Below are positions 8,334 to 16,396 of a stretch of DNA of 64,000 nucleotides, piece after piece. Both the position numbers and the translations under genes were made by a program. The stretch is from contig NZ_JBNYXW010000010.1 of assembly GCF_051380875.1 (NCBI RefSeq), positions 62,001 through 126,000 on the forward strand, in the 5' to 3' direction. The stretch is from Janthinobacterium sp051380875. Its GTDB lineage: Bacteria > Pseudomonadota > Gammaproteobacteria > Burkholderiales > Burkholderiaceae_D. Under the pieces are notes generated by a model. The model was not told where the DNA came from, did not search any database, and saw nothing but the letters and a program-made list of their open reading frames with translations. Position 1 is the first letter of the stretch; each line of letters begins with the position of its first letter.

Positions 8334-8914
8334 CGCCGCCCTTGCAACTGGTCTTGAGCACGGCGGACTGGCTGAACCTGTTCGGCCATTACCTGATGCT
8401 GTCATTGATGTCGATCGGCGGCGCCATTTCCACCACCTCCGAAATGCACCGTTTCCTGGTGGAACAGCATGGCTGGCTGACGCAGGCGCAATTCAATGAA
8501 TCAATCGCCATCGCCCAGGCCGCGCCCGGCCCCAACGTGCTGTTCGTCGCCCTGATGGGCTGGAACGTCGGCATGAATGCGGGCAGCTACGCGGCAGCTT
8601 ACCTGGGCGTGCTGGTGACCATGGTGGGCATCATGCTGCCCAGCACGACGCTCACTTACATGGCGGCCAGCTGGGGCTACCGCAACCGCGACCTGCGCCC
8701 CGTGCGTGCCTTCAAGCAAGGCATGGCGCCCATCGTCGTCGCCCTCCTGATTTCCACCGGCTTGATCCTGGGCGGCGCCAACCATCATATAAGCACCGAC
8801 TGGCCCGTGTGGAGCCTATCCATCGTGGCCGGCATCCTCATCTGGCGCACGAAGATTCACCTGCTGTGGCTGCTGGCGGGCGGCGCCGTGCTGGGCTGGT
8901 ACCAGTTGGTGTGA
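8330..8914 (+). CDS. Chromate transporter, second half-size subunit
   Basis: 194 residues from the ATG that overlaps the stop of the first subunit. It repeats the CHR motif set: MLSLMSIGGAISTTSEMHRFLVEQHGWLTQAQFNESIAIAQAAPGPNVLFVALMGW, followed by hydrophobic helices. It is homologous to, but clearly different from, the upstream half, as expected for a two-gene chromate transporter. It ends 3 bp from the convergent urtE, so the two operons share no room for a separate terminator. Confidence 0.88.
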   Translation: MTPPLQLVLSTADWLNLFGHYLMLSLMSIGGAISTTSEMHRFLVEQHGWLTQAQFNESIAIAQAAPGPNVLFVALMGWNVGMNAGSYAAAYLGVLVTMVGIMLPSTTLTYMAASWGYRNRDLRPVRAFKQGMAPIVVALLISTGLILGGANHHISTDWPVWSLSIVAGILIWRTKIHLLWLLAGGAVLGWYQLV

Positions 8915-8917
8915 TGG

Positions 8918-9616
8918 CTACACGGCCAGGTGGCGCTTCACCTCCTCGCCATCCATCTGCGCCGCCGTGCCGCTGGCCACCACCTTGCCGCGCGACAAGA
9001 CGATAAAATCATCGGCCAGCTCGCGGGCGAAGTCAAAATACTGCTCGCACAGCACGATGGCCATGTCGCCGCGCTGTTTCAGCAAGGAAATGACGCGGCC
9101 GATATCCTTGATGACGGACGGCTGGATGCCTTCTGTCGGCTCGTCAAAAATGATCAGCTGCGGCTCGGCCAGCAAGGCGCGCGCAATGGCCAGCTGCTGC
9201 TGTTGCCCGCCGGACAGATCGCCGCCGCGCCGCTGCAGCATCTCCTTGAGCACCGGAAACAGCTCATACACGTGGGGATCGATGCGCGATGCCTGCCGCC
9301 CCCGCTTGACGGCCATGCCCATCAGCAAGTTTTCCTCGACCGTCAGGCGCGCAAAGATGTCGCGCCCCTGCGGCACATAGGCGATGCCCAGCTTCGCTCT
9401 CGCATGCGGCGCCAGTTTGGTGATGTCGCGCCCGTTGAAGGCCACCGTGCCCTGCGCCACGGGCAGCACGCCCATCAGGCACTTGAGCAAGGTGGTCTTG
9501 CCCACGCCATTGCGTCCCAGCAAGGCCAGGCATTCGCCCTTGCGCGCCGACAGGTTGATGCCGCGCAAGGTGTGCGAGGAGCCATAGTATTGATTTAGTT
9601 GTTGCACTTCGAGCAT
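8918..9616 (-). CDS. urtE: Urea ABC transporter ATP-binding protein UrtE
   Basis: 232 residues from the ATG at 9616. ABC ATPase of the LivF type: Walker A GRNGVGKTT (residues 34-42), Q-loop in YVPQGRDIFARLTVEENL, signature LSGGQQQQLAIARALL, Walker B LIIFDEPTEGIQP. The phrase DEPTEGIQPS and the position as last gene after urtD identify UrtE among branched-chain-type ATPases. It powers, with UrtD, the import of urea through UrtB/UrtC. It follows urtD after about 20 bp in the same operon. Confidence 0.93.
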   Translation of the reverse strand: MLEVQQLNQYYGSSHTLRGINLSARKGECLALLGRNGVGKTTLLKCLMGVLPVAQGTVAFNGRDITKLAPHARAKLGIAYVPQGRDIFARLTVEENLLMGMAVKRGRQASRIDPHVYELFPVLKEMLQRRGGDLSGGQQQQLAIARALLAEPQLIIFDEPTEGIQPSVIKDIGRVISLLKQRGDMAIVLCEQYFDFARELADDFIVLSRGKVVASGTAAQMDGEEVKRHLAV

Positions 9617-9635
9617 AGTCTGTGATCTCCCCTTA

Positions 9636-10466
9636 TTACCTTCCCAGATAGACTTCGATGACGCGCTCGTCGGCCTGCACCTGGTCCATGCGCCCTTGCG
9701 CCAGCACAGCCCCTTCATGCAGCACGGTGACGATGCCTTGCTGCGCAATTTCCGCCACAAAACCCATGTCGTGCTCGACCACCATGATCGAATGCTTGCC
9801 GCGCAATTCATTGAGCAATTCAGCCGTGCGCGCCGTTTCCGCGTCCGACATGCCGGCCACGGGTTCGTCGAGCAAGATCAGCTGCGGTTCCTGCATCAGC
9901 AGCATGCCGATTTCCAGCCATTGTTTTTGCCCGTGCGACAGCAGCCCGGCCAGCCGCGCCGCCTGGCCACCCAGGCGTATCAACTGCAAAATGGCCTCGA
10001 TCCTGCCTTCCTGCTCGGACGTCAAACGGGCAAACAGCGTGGGCGCGACGCGCTTGTCCATCTTCATGGCCAGTTCCAGGTTGTCGAACACCGTGTGCTG
10101 TTCGAACACGGTGGGGCGCTGGAACTTGCGCCCGATGCCGGCGTGGGCGATCTCGGCTTCCGTCATCGTGGCCAGGTTCATCGTCTGGCCGAACCAGGCC
10201 GAGCCGGACGTGGGGCGTGTCTTGCCGGTGATGACGTCCATCATGGTCGTCTTGCCCGCCCCATTCGGGCCAATGATGCAGCGCAACTCGCCCACGGAAA
10301 TATCCAGGCTCAGCTTATTGATGGCCTTGAAGCCGTCAAACGACACGCAGATGTCTTCCAGGTACAGGATGGCGCCGTGGCTCGTATCGACGCCTTCCCC
10401 CTTGACGCGCGCATAGGACGGACCAGCTTCGGCGCTGGCCAGGCCGGGTAACATACGGATGCTCAT
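9636..10466 (-). CDS. urtD: Urea ABC transporter ATP-binding protein UrtD
   Basis: 276 residues. ABC ATPase of the LivG type: Walker A GPNGAGKTT (residues 66-74), signature LSHGQKQWLEIGMLL, Walker B LILLDEPVAGMSDAE. The LSHGQKQWLEIGML signature is characteristic of UrtD. The ATG at 10466 overlaps the urtC stop (ATGA), so translation is coupled. The N-terminal ~30 residues are longer than in some homologues and not conserved in my reading. It pairs with UrtE as the two ATPases of the urea importer. Confidence 0.93.
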   Translation of the reverse strand: MSIRMLPGLASAEAGPSYARVKGEGVDTSHGAILYLEDICVSFDGFKAINKLSLDISVGELRCIIGPNGAGKTTMMDVITGKTRPTSGSAWFGQTMNLATMTEAEIAHAGIGRKFQRPTVFEQHTVFDNLELAMKMDKRVAPTLFARLTSEQEGRIEAILQLIRLGGQAARLAGLLSHGQKQWLEIGMLLMQEPQLILLDEPVAGMSDAETARTAELLNELRGKHSIMVVEHDMGFVAEIAQQGIVTVLHEGAVLAQGRMDQVQADERVIEVYLGR

Positions 10467-11584
10467 GCTGCCTCCTCTGCCACCGCGGCAGTCTTGCGCC
10501 GCTTGAGCTTGCGCAAGACGCCCAGCATACCCTGCTGCATGAACAGGGTCACACCGATGAACAGCAGGCCCAGCGCGAACAGCCACAGTTCCGGCAAGGC
10601 AGCCGTAAACCAGCTTTTCAAGCCGTTGACGGTGAAGGCGCCCAGGATGGGGCCGATCAGGGTGCCGCGTCCGCCCACGGCCACCCACACCACCATTTCG
10701 ATGGAATTGGCGGGCGACATTTCAGACGGGTTGATGATGCCCACTTGCGGCACGTACAGGGCGCCGGCGATGCCGCACAGCACGGCCGACAGGGTCCAGA
10801 CGAACAGCTTGAACCATAGCGGGTTGTAGCCCAGGAACATCAGCCGCGCTTCGCTGTCGCGCACGCCCTGCAGCACTCGGCCCAGCTTCGAGGTGACGAT
10901 GGCGCGCGCGCCCACCAGCGCGGCGATCAGGATGGCCAGGGTCAGCAGGAATAGCACCGCCTTGGTGGCGGGCGCCGTGACGCTATGGCCGAGGATGGTC
11001 TTGAAGTCCGTAAAGCCATTGTTGCCGCCAAAGCCAGTGTCATTGCGGAAGAACAAGAGCATGAAGGCATACGTCATCGCCTGCGTGATGATGGAAAAAT
11101 ACACGCCCTTGATGCGCGAGCGAAAGGCAAAGTAGCCAAACACGAAGGCCAGCACGCCGGGCACCAGCACGACGAGGGCCATGCAGTACCAGAAATGCTC
11201 GGTGAACGCCCAGTACCAGGGGTAGGTTTTCCAGTCCAGGAAGACCATGAAGTCGGGCAAGCTGCTGTGGTATTGCCCTTGCTCACCGATGGCGCGCATC
11301 AGATACATGCCGTGCGCATACGCGCCCAGCGCGAAGAACACGCCATGGCCCAGCGACAAGATGCCCGTGTAGCCCCAGACCAGGTCCAGCGCCAGCGCGG
11401 CCAGTGCGTAGCACATGAACTTGCCCACCAGCGCCACCGTGTAGGCGGACACATGCAGCGCATGCCCTTCGGCAAAGATCAAATTGAAAATCGGCAAGAT
11501 TGCCGCCAGCACCGTGCAGGCGGCAATCGCCATCCAGACAGGCCGTGTAAACAAGCCTTCTTTCCTTGTGATGGAGGTCATCAT
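10463..11584 (-). CDS. urtC: Urea ABC transporter permease UrtC
   Basis: 373 residues, LivM-type inner-membrane permease with about ten hydrophobic helices. Motifs seen: DLVWGYTGILSLGHGVFFALGAYAHGMYL, the GFGGNNGFTDFKTILGH loop, and the SEARLMFLGYN...FVWTLSAVLCGIAGALYVPQVGIINPSEM block with GGRGTLIGPILGAF. These are typical of UrtC. The start ATGATG overlaps the urtB stop. Together with UrtB it forms the urea channel across the membrane. Confidence 0.94.
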   Translation of the reverse strand: MMTSITRKEGLFTRPVWMAIAACTVLAAILPIFNLIFAEGHALHVSAYTVALVGKFMCYALAALALDLVWGYTGILSLGHGVFFALGAYAHGMYLMRAIGEQGQYHSSLPDFMVFLDWKTYPWYWAFTEHFWYCMALVVLVPGVLAFVFGYFAFRSRIKGVYFSIITQAMTYAFMLLFFRNDTGFGGNNGFTDFKTILGHSVTAPATKAVLFLLTLAILIAALVGARAIVTSKLGRVLQGVRDSEARLMFLGYNPLWFKLFVWTLSAVLCGIAGALYVPQVGIINPSEMSPANSIEMVVWVAVGGRGTLIGPILGAFTVNGLKSWFTAALPELWLFALGLLFIGVTLFMQQGMLGVLRKLKRRKTAAVAEEAA

Positions 11585-13182
11585 TCGACGCTGCGTCCCT
11601 TCATGGCAAACAGCCCCTGCGGCCGGCGCTGGATGAAAATGATGATGAACACCAGGATGGCGATCTTCGCCAGCACGGCGCCCGCCACCGGTTCGAGAAA
11701 TTTATTCACTTCGCCCAGGCCCAGCGCGGCGATCACGGTGCCGGCTAGCTGGCCCACGCCGCCCAGCACCACCACCATGAAGGAATCGACGATGTAGCTT
11801 TGCCCCAGGTCCGGCCCCACATTGCCCAGCTGCGACAGGGCCACGCCGCCCAGCCCGGCGATGCCGGAACCGAGGCCGAAGGTCAGCATGTCGACCTTGC
11901 CCGTGGCCACGCCCACGCAATCGGCCATGCGGCGGTTTTGTGTGACGGCACGCACGAACAGACCCAGGCGCGTCTTGTTCAGGATCAGCCACACGGCCAC
12001 CACGACAACGATGGCAAAGGCGATGATGGCCAGCCGGTTGTAGGGCAGCACGAGGCCGCCCAGCACCGTGACGCCGCCCGACATCCAGGCAGGATTGGCC
12101 ACTTCCACGTTTTGCGCGCCGAAGATGGTACGCACCGCCTGCATGAGGATCAGGCTGATGCCCCAGGTGGCCAGCAGGGTTTCCAGCGGCCGCCCGTACA
12201 GCCAGCGAATGACCGTGCGCTCCAGCAGCACGCCGACCAGGCCGGCGACGAAAAAAGCGGCCGGCAAGGCGGCCAGCAAATACCAATCCTGCATGCCCGG
12301 CAGGTAACTGCGGAAGAACAGCTGGCACAGATACGTGGTGTAGGCGCCTATCATCAGCAATTCGCCGTGCGCCATGTTGATGATGCCCATCAAGCCAAAG
12401 GTGATGGCCAGCCCCAGCGCAGCGAGCAGCAGCACGCTGCCCAGCGAGATGCCGTAAAACACATTGCCGGCAAATTCCATGCGCGCCACCCTGCCCTTGA
12501 TCTGGCGCAAGGTCTCGATGGCGGCCAGCTGCACGGCTTGGTCCGGTTCGTGCGCGCGGCCGTCCGCCCCCTTTTCCAGCATGGCTTGCAATACCGGCAG
12601 CAGGCGCGCATCGCTGCTGCCCGCCAATGCCTGCACGGCTTGCTTGCGCGTGGCGGCGTCCGGCGCATGCAGGTTGGCGCTGGCGATCAGCACTTGCAGG
12701 ATTTGCCGGATTTCGCCATCGCCTTCTTGCGCCAGCGCCTTGCGAATCAGGGGAATTTGTGCAGGATCAACAGACTGTTGCAGCTGCTGCGCGGCCGCCA
12801 GCCTTTGCGCCCGTTCCGGCGCCAGCAGCGTCAGGCCCGACATGGCGCCCGCCACGGCCGCGCGCAAGCGGTTGTTGACTATCACGCCGTCGATGCCATC
12901 GGGCACGGCCAGTTGCTGGCCAGTCGATGGATCATAGGCTTGCTCGCCGTCAACGATGTAGAGCTTGCCGTCGGGGGTTGCATAGACAGCCTCGTCCTGC
13001 AAGGCTTGCAGCAAGCGGGCCGCGTCCGGCGTGGCCAGCGCGGCAATCTGCGCCACGGCGGCCACGCGGGCTTCAGGGTCGTCACCTGCCAGCGGTGTCA
13101 ACAGGCCGGCAGGGATGACCGCCTGCGCCAAGGACGACAGGCACAGGCAGGCGACGGCCAGCAGCGATGTGAATAGCCTCAT
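11581..13182 (-). CDS. urtB: Urea ABC transporter permease UrtB
   Basis: 533 residues from the ATG at 13182, which begins a signal peptide (MRLFTSLLAVACLCLSSLAQA). A ~200-residue helical extension outside the membrane precedes the LivH-type permease (FYGISLGSVLLLAALGLAITFGLMGIINMAHGELLMIGAYTTYL). Such an N-terminal extension is usual in proteobacterial UrtB and absent from LivH. Conserved LQNR-type TQNRRMADCVGVATGKVD and GGVGQLAGTVIAALGLGE blocks follow. The longer frame upstream to 13353 has no support. About 70 bp separate it from urtA. Confidence 0.93.
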   Translation of the reverse strand: MRLFTSLLAVACLCLSSLAQAVIPAGLLTPLAGDDPEARVAAVAQIAALATPDAARLLQALQDEAVYATPDGKLYIVDGEQAYDPSTGQQLAVPDGIDGVIVNNRLRAAVAGAMSGLTLLAPERAQRLAAAQQLQQSVDPAQIPLIRKALAQEGDGEIRQILQVLIASANLHAPDAATRKQAVQALAGSSDARLLPVLQAMLEKGADGRAHEPDQAVQLAAIETLRQIKGRVARMEFAGNVFYGISLGSVLLLAALGLAITFGLMGIINMAHGELLMIGAYTTYLCQLFFRSYLPGMQDWYLLAALPAAFFVAGLVGVLLERTVIRWLYGRPLETLLATWGISLILMQAVRTIFGAQNVEVANPAWMSGGVTVLGGLVLPYNRLAIIAFAIVVVVAVWLILNKTRLGLFVRAVTQNRRMADCVGVATGKVDMLTFGLGSGIAGLGGVALSQLGNVGPDLGQSYIVDSFMVVVLGGVGQLAGTVIAALGLGEVNKFLEPVAGAVLAKIAILVFIIIFIQRRPQGLFAMKGRSVE

Positions 13183-13255
13183 TGATATCCCGGGAAAACG
13201 TTGATGGTCAACGCCACCGGACGCAAACCCGGCAGCGGCAGCGGCAGGCGTCGCT

Positions 13256-14509
13256 CTACAGCTTCTGCTTGCCCTCATTGCCCTTGATAAACGGGCTCCA
13301 CGGCTGGGCGCGGATCGGTTCCCTGGTTTTCCACACGACATTAAATTGCCCATCGGCCTTGATCTCGCCGATCATCACGGGCTTGTGCAAGTGGTGATTC
13401 GTCGCATCCATGGTCAGGGTAAAGCCGGACGGCGCCTTGACGCTTTGGCCCGCCATGGCGGCGATCACCTTGTCCGTATCCGTCGATTTCGCCTTTTCCA
13501 CGGCTTGCGCCCACATGTGGATGCCCACGTAGGTCGCTTCCATCGGGTCGTTCGTCACCACCGAGCCCGCGTTCGGCAACTTTTGCGCCACGGCATAGGC
13601 TTTCCACTGCTTGATGAAGGCCGTGTTGACGGGATTTTTGACGGATTCGAAATAATTCCACGCGGCCAGGTGGCCCAGCAGCGGCTTGGTATCGATGCCG
13701 CGCAGCTCTTCCTCGCCCACGGAAAACGCCACCACGGGAACGTCGGTAGCTTTCAGGCCGGCATTGCCCAATTCCTTGTAGAACGGCACGTTCGAGTCGC
13801 CATTGATGGTGGAAATGACGGCCGTCTTGCCGCCGGTGGAAAATTTCTTGATATTGGCGACGATGGTCTGGTAGTCGGCGTGGCCGAATGGCGTATAGAC
13901 CTCGCTGATATCGCTATCCTTCACGCCTTTGCTTTTCAAGAAGGCGCGCAGGATCTTGTTGGTGGTGCGCGGATACACATAATCCGTACCCAGCAGCACA
14001 AAGCGCTTGGCCCCGCCGCCATCCTTGCTCAGCAGATATTCCACGGCCGGGATCGCCTGCTGGTTCGGTGCGGCGCCCGTATAAAACACATTCTTTTCCA
14101 GCTCCTCGCCCTCGTATTGCACGGGATAGAACAGCAGGCTGTTGAGTTCCTTGAAGACCGGCAAGACCGATTTGCGCGACACCGACGTCCAGCAGCCAAA
14201 CACCACGGCAACCTTGTCTTGCGCCACCAGCTGGCGCGCTTTTTCCGCGAACAATGGCCAGTTCGACGCGGGATCGACCACCACGGCTTCCAGCTTCTTG
14301 CCCAGCACGCCGCCCTTGGCATTGATTTCGGCAATCGTCATCAGGGCAACGTCTTTCAGCGACGTTTCAGAGATGGCCATGGTGCCCGACAAGGAGTGCA
14401 AGATGCCCACCTTGATCGTGTCGGCGGCAAAGGCTGCCTGCGTAAAGGTGGAGGTGGCCAGGGCCAGTGCGCCTGCGGCTGCCGCTTTCAGGATGATGCG
14501 TCGTGACAT
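13256..14509 (-). CDS. urtA: Urea ABC transporter substrate-binding protein UrtA
   Basis: 417 residues. The ATG at 14509 follows AGGAG and starts an export signal with a twin-arginine-like beginning (MSRRIILKAAAAGALALA...AAFAAD). The mature part is a periplasmic type I solute-binding protein: IKVGILHSLSGTMAISE, VVFGCWTSVSRKSVLPVFKE, QYEGEELEKNVFYTGAAPNQQ, LLGTDYVYPRTTNKI. The phrases LLFYPVQYEGEE and YVYPRT mark the urea/amide-specific branch. First gene of urtABCDE, with a sigma-54-type promoter upstream. No urease genes are linked in this window. Confidence 0.94.
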   Translation of the reverse strand: MSRRIILKAAAAGALALATSTFTQAAFAADTIKVGILHSLSGTMAISETSLKDVALMTIAEINAKGGVLGKKLEAVVVDPASNWPLFAEKARQLVAQDKVAVVFGCWTSVSRKSVLPVFKELNSLLFYPVQYEGEELEKNVFYTGAAPNQQAIPAVEYLLSKDGGGAKRFVLLGTDYVYPRTTNKILRAFLKSKGVKDSDISEVYTPFGHADYQTIVANIKKFSTGGKTAVISTINGDSNVPFYKELGNAGLKATDVPVVAFSVGEEELRGIDTKPLLGHLAAWNYFESVKNPVNTAFIKQWKAYAVAQKLPNAGSVVTNDPMEATYVGIHMWAQAVEKAKSTDTDKVIAAMAGQSVKAPSGFTLTMDATNHHLHKPVMIGEIKADGQFNVVWKTREPIRAQPWSPFIKGNEGKQKL

Positions 14510-14564
14510 GGGGACTCCTGTGGTGGTTACGTGGGTGTCAATCAAGGGCATACATTGTTGTTAA

Positions 14565-14580
14565 AGCAGAATGCATGCCA
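14565..14580 (-). promoter_or_regulatory. Sigma-54 (-24/-12) promoter of urtABCDE
   Basis: Read on the minus strand the sequence is TGGCATGCATTCTGCT, which has the invariant GG and GC with the required 10-base spacing and matches most of the TGGCAC-N5-TTGCT consensus. It lies about 55 bp before the urtA start. Sigma-54 control by NtrC is usual for urea uptake under nitrogen limitation, so the location fits. Confidence 0.7.
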
Positions 14581-14607
14581 GCATCTTTGCCCAGCGGGCA
14601 TGGTGCA

Positions 14608-14626
14608 CGCGCCACGCCGTGGTGCA
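14608..14626 (-). promoter_or_regulatory. Possible NtrC-type enhancer upstream of urtA
   Basis: On the minus strand TGCACCA-cggcg-TGGCGCG resembles the NtrC dyad TGCACCA-N3-TGGTGCA, with two mismatches in the right half and a longer spacer. It lies just upstream of the sigma-54 site, closer than most enhancers. Tentative. Confidence 0.35.
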
Positions 14627-14645
14627 CGCACGACATTGCCGCCCG

Positions 14646-14690
14646 AAAAAAAACCCGGCTGCACAAGGACTGTGCAGCCGGGGTCTTTTT
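14646..14690 (-). terminator. Rho-independent terminator, active in both directions
   Basis: A perfect 12-bp stem, CCCGGCTGCACA/TGTGCAGCCGGG (14654-14665 and 14671-14682), with a 5-base loop. Eight A bases lie on the left (a T-run for the minus strand) and TTTTT on the right. It ends the lipoprotein transcript before the urtA promoter. Confidence 0.85.
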
Positions 14691-14713
14691 GCCGTAGAAC
14701 GGTGCGCGCGCAG

Positions 14714-15508
14714 TTAGTCCTTGCGCGGCGCCCCTCGCAGGCGGCGCCAGCCCTTGCGCCCCAGCGGGAACAGCAGCACGAAAGCGAGCAGCCACGGCAG
14801 GATATACGCCATGGCCGTGATGGCGTTAGCCACGCCTGCCGACAGGTTTTCCGTGAAATTACCCAGCGCGCGCTTGATGGGCGTCCAGAACGAATGCTTG
14901 CCTTCGGCGCTGATGGCCACGTTCAGCAAGTCCGTATCGATGCGCTGCATCAACAGGGCATCGGCCGCCGTCGCCTGCTCCAGCTCGACTTGCACCGTGG
15001 CCAGTTCCTTGCTCACCTTGATCAGGGCATCGACATTCACAGCCGAGCGCTGTTCCAGGTCTTGCAGCTGGGCCTGGTATTGCTTCAGCATTTCCAGGCG
15101 CTTTCTGTTATCGAGCACAGGACGGCCCAGGTCTTCCACCTTGGTGCCCTCGCTGGTGACCTCGCCTTCGGCCGAGACCAGCGCGACGAGCTTCTTGATG
15201 CCCGCCGGCTTGGCGCGCATGCTGATGCGCGCGTGCACATAGCGGCCGCTGTCGAGGCTGGAATCGAGTAGCAGACAGCCATTTTCCGTATCGGCCTTGC
15301 AGGCGGCCAGCACTTTTTCATACAGGGGCCGCACTTGCGCCTCGTGCGCGTCGACGCTGACGCTATGCTCATAGGCCAGCAATTGGCTGCCCTTTTCCTT
15401 GCCGTCGAGGCGCGCGGCGCTGGACTGGCCGCCGCTCTCGCCCTTGCTGCCGCAACCGGCCAGGATAATGAGACCAGCCAATGCCAGCAATGTCATGCGC
15501 TTGTTCAT
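14714..15508 (-). CDS. DUF4349 lipoprotein
   Basis: 264 residues. Lipoprotein signal with lipobox LAGC (Cys19), a low-complexity linker, then the DUF4349 domain: RYVHARISMRAKPAGIKKLVALVSAEGEVTSEGTKVEDLGRPVLDNRKRLEMLKQYQAQLQDLE, with the coiled region VNVDALIKVSKELATVQVELEQ. A C-terminal membrane helix (AYILPWLLAFVLLFPLG) and a basic tail follow. Family members are membrane-anchored envelope proteins of unknown function. It is divergent from the Hsp70 operon and ends in a strong terminator. Confidence 0.85.
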   Translation of the reverse strand: MNKRMTLLALAGLIILAGCGSKGESGGQSSAARLDGKEKGSQLLAYEHSVSVDAHEAQVRPLYEKVLAACKADTENGCLLLDSSLDSGRYVHARISMRAKPAGIKKLVALVSAEGEVTSEGTKVEDLGRPVLDNRKRLEMLKQYQAQLQDLEQRSAVNVDALIKVSKELATVQVELEQATAADALLMQRIDTDLLNVAISAEGKHSFWTPIKRALGNFTENLSAGVANAITAMAYILPWLLAFVLLFPLGRKGWRRLRGAPRKD

Positions 15509-15624
15509 GTAGTCCTCTTGTCAAGATGAAGGCCCTGCTTGCGCCAAGCTTATTGCCACATGAAAACCATGAGGAAAAAACAAGGGGCGATTTTAGTCGA
15601 AAGACACGTCTATCCACTGTTCTC

Positions 15625-15638
15625 TTGCGCTAGCGCAA
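15625..15638. promoter_or_regulatory. Perfect palindrome in divergent promoter region
   Basis: TTGCGCTAGCGCAA is a perfect 14-bp dyad in the 318-bp gap between the DUF4349 gene (minus) and the DUF2760 operon (plus). It could be an operator for either side. Nothing else recognisable lies in 15509-15826. Confidence 0.35.
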
Positions 15639-15826
15639 TAAAAATGCGGACTTTTTGCCGCAGTGGGAGGCCGCTGCAACTTTGGCGCCGGCGCCGTAAC
15701 TGGTATCATGCGGGCAAACGCCAGCCGGCGCCTGTGCAACAGGGCCGGCGCATGCACCACCTTGCGAAGCGGCCCGGCCACCCCGCACCGCCGACGCCTC
15801 CCTACAGATCAGAGAAACGAGTTCCC

Positions 15827-16396
15827 ATGAGCACATCATCGTCCCACCCATCGTTCTGGCGCAGAGTCCCGCTGGCCTTTGGCGCCTTTTTCAGCACCCT
15901 GTCGGACGCCGCCTATGCGGCCCGCGTGGAAAAGCTGTCACTGCCCGAGGCCGCACCTGTGGCGCCGGTGGCCCCCGTGCCGACGCCGGCCGCCGCTCCC
16001 GTCATCTTGAAAGAAGCCACGCCGGATGCCGCCCTGCAATTGCTGGCACTGCTGCAGCGCGAAGCGCGCCTGATCGACTTTACCCAGGAAAACCTGGGCA
16101 GCCATGCCGATGCCGACATCGGCGCGGCCGCGCGCGTGGTGCATGAAGGCTGCGCCAAGGTCATGCGCGACTATTTCAGCATCGAACCGGTGCGCCAGGA
16201 AGCCGAGGGCAGCCGCATCGTGCTGCACGATGGTTTTGACCCGGCCAGCGTGCGCCTGACGGGCAACGTGGTCGGCTCGGCGCCATTTACGGGCACCTTG
16301 AGCCATCGCGGCTGGCGCGCAGCCAGCGTGCGCCTGCCAAAATTGAGCGAGCAGCACGACGCCGCCATCCTGGCCCCGGCCGAGGTGGAACTGTGA
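15827..16396 (+). CDS. DUF2760 domain-containing protein
   Basis: 189 residues from the ATG at 15827 (AGAGAAACGAG upstream). An Ala/Pro-rich segment (VAPVAPVPTPAAAPV) links an N-terminal hydrophobic stretch to the conserved domain: ALQLLALLQREARLIDFTQENLGSHADADIGAAARVVHEGCAKVMRDYF, then GSRIVLHDGFDPASVRLTGNVVGSAPFTGTLSHRGWRA. This is DUF2760, which is repeatedly found next to a pair of atypical Hsp70 genes. The stop overlaps the GTG start of the first Hsp70 gene, so the products are probably made together. The function is unknown; a client or adaptor for the two Hsp70 proteins is a reasonable inference. Confidence 0.85.
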   Translation: MSTSSSHPSFWRRVPLAFGAFFSTLSDAAYAARVEKLSLPEAAPVAPVAPVPTPAAAPVILKEATPDAALQLLALLQREARLIDFTQENLGSHADADIGAAARVVHEGCAKVMRDYFSIEPVRQEAEGSRIVLHDGFDPASVRLTGNVVGSAPFTGTLSHRGWRAASVRLPKLSEQHDAAILAPAEVEL

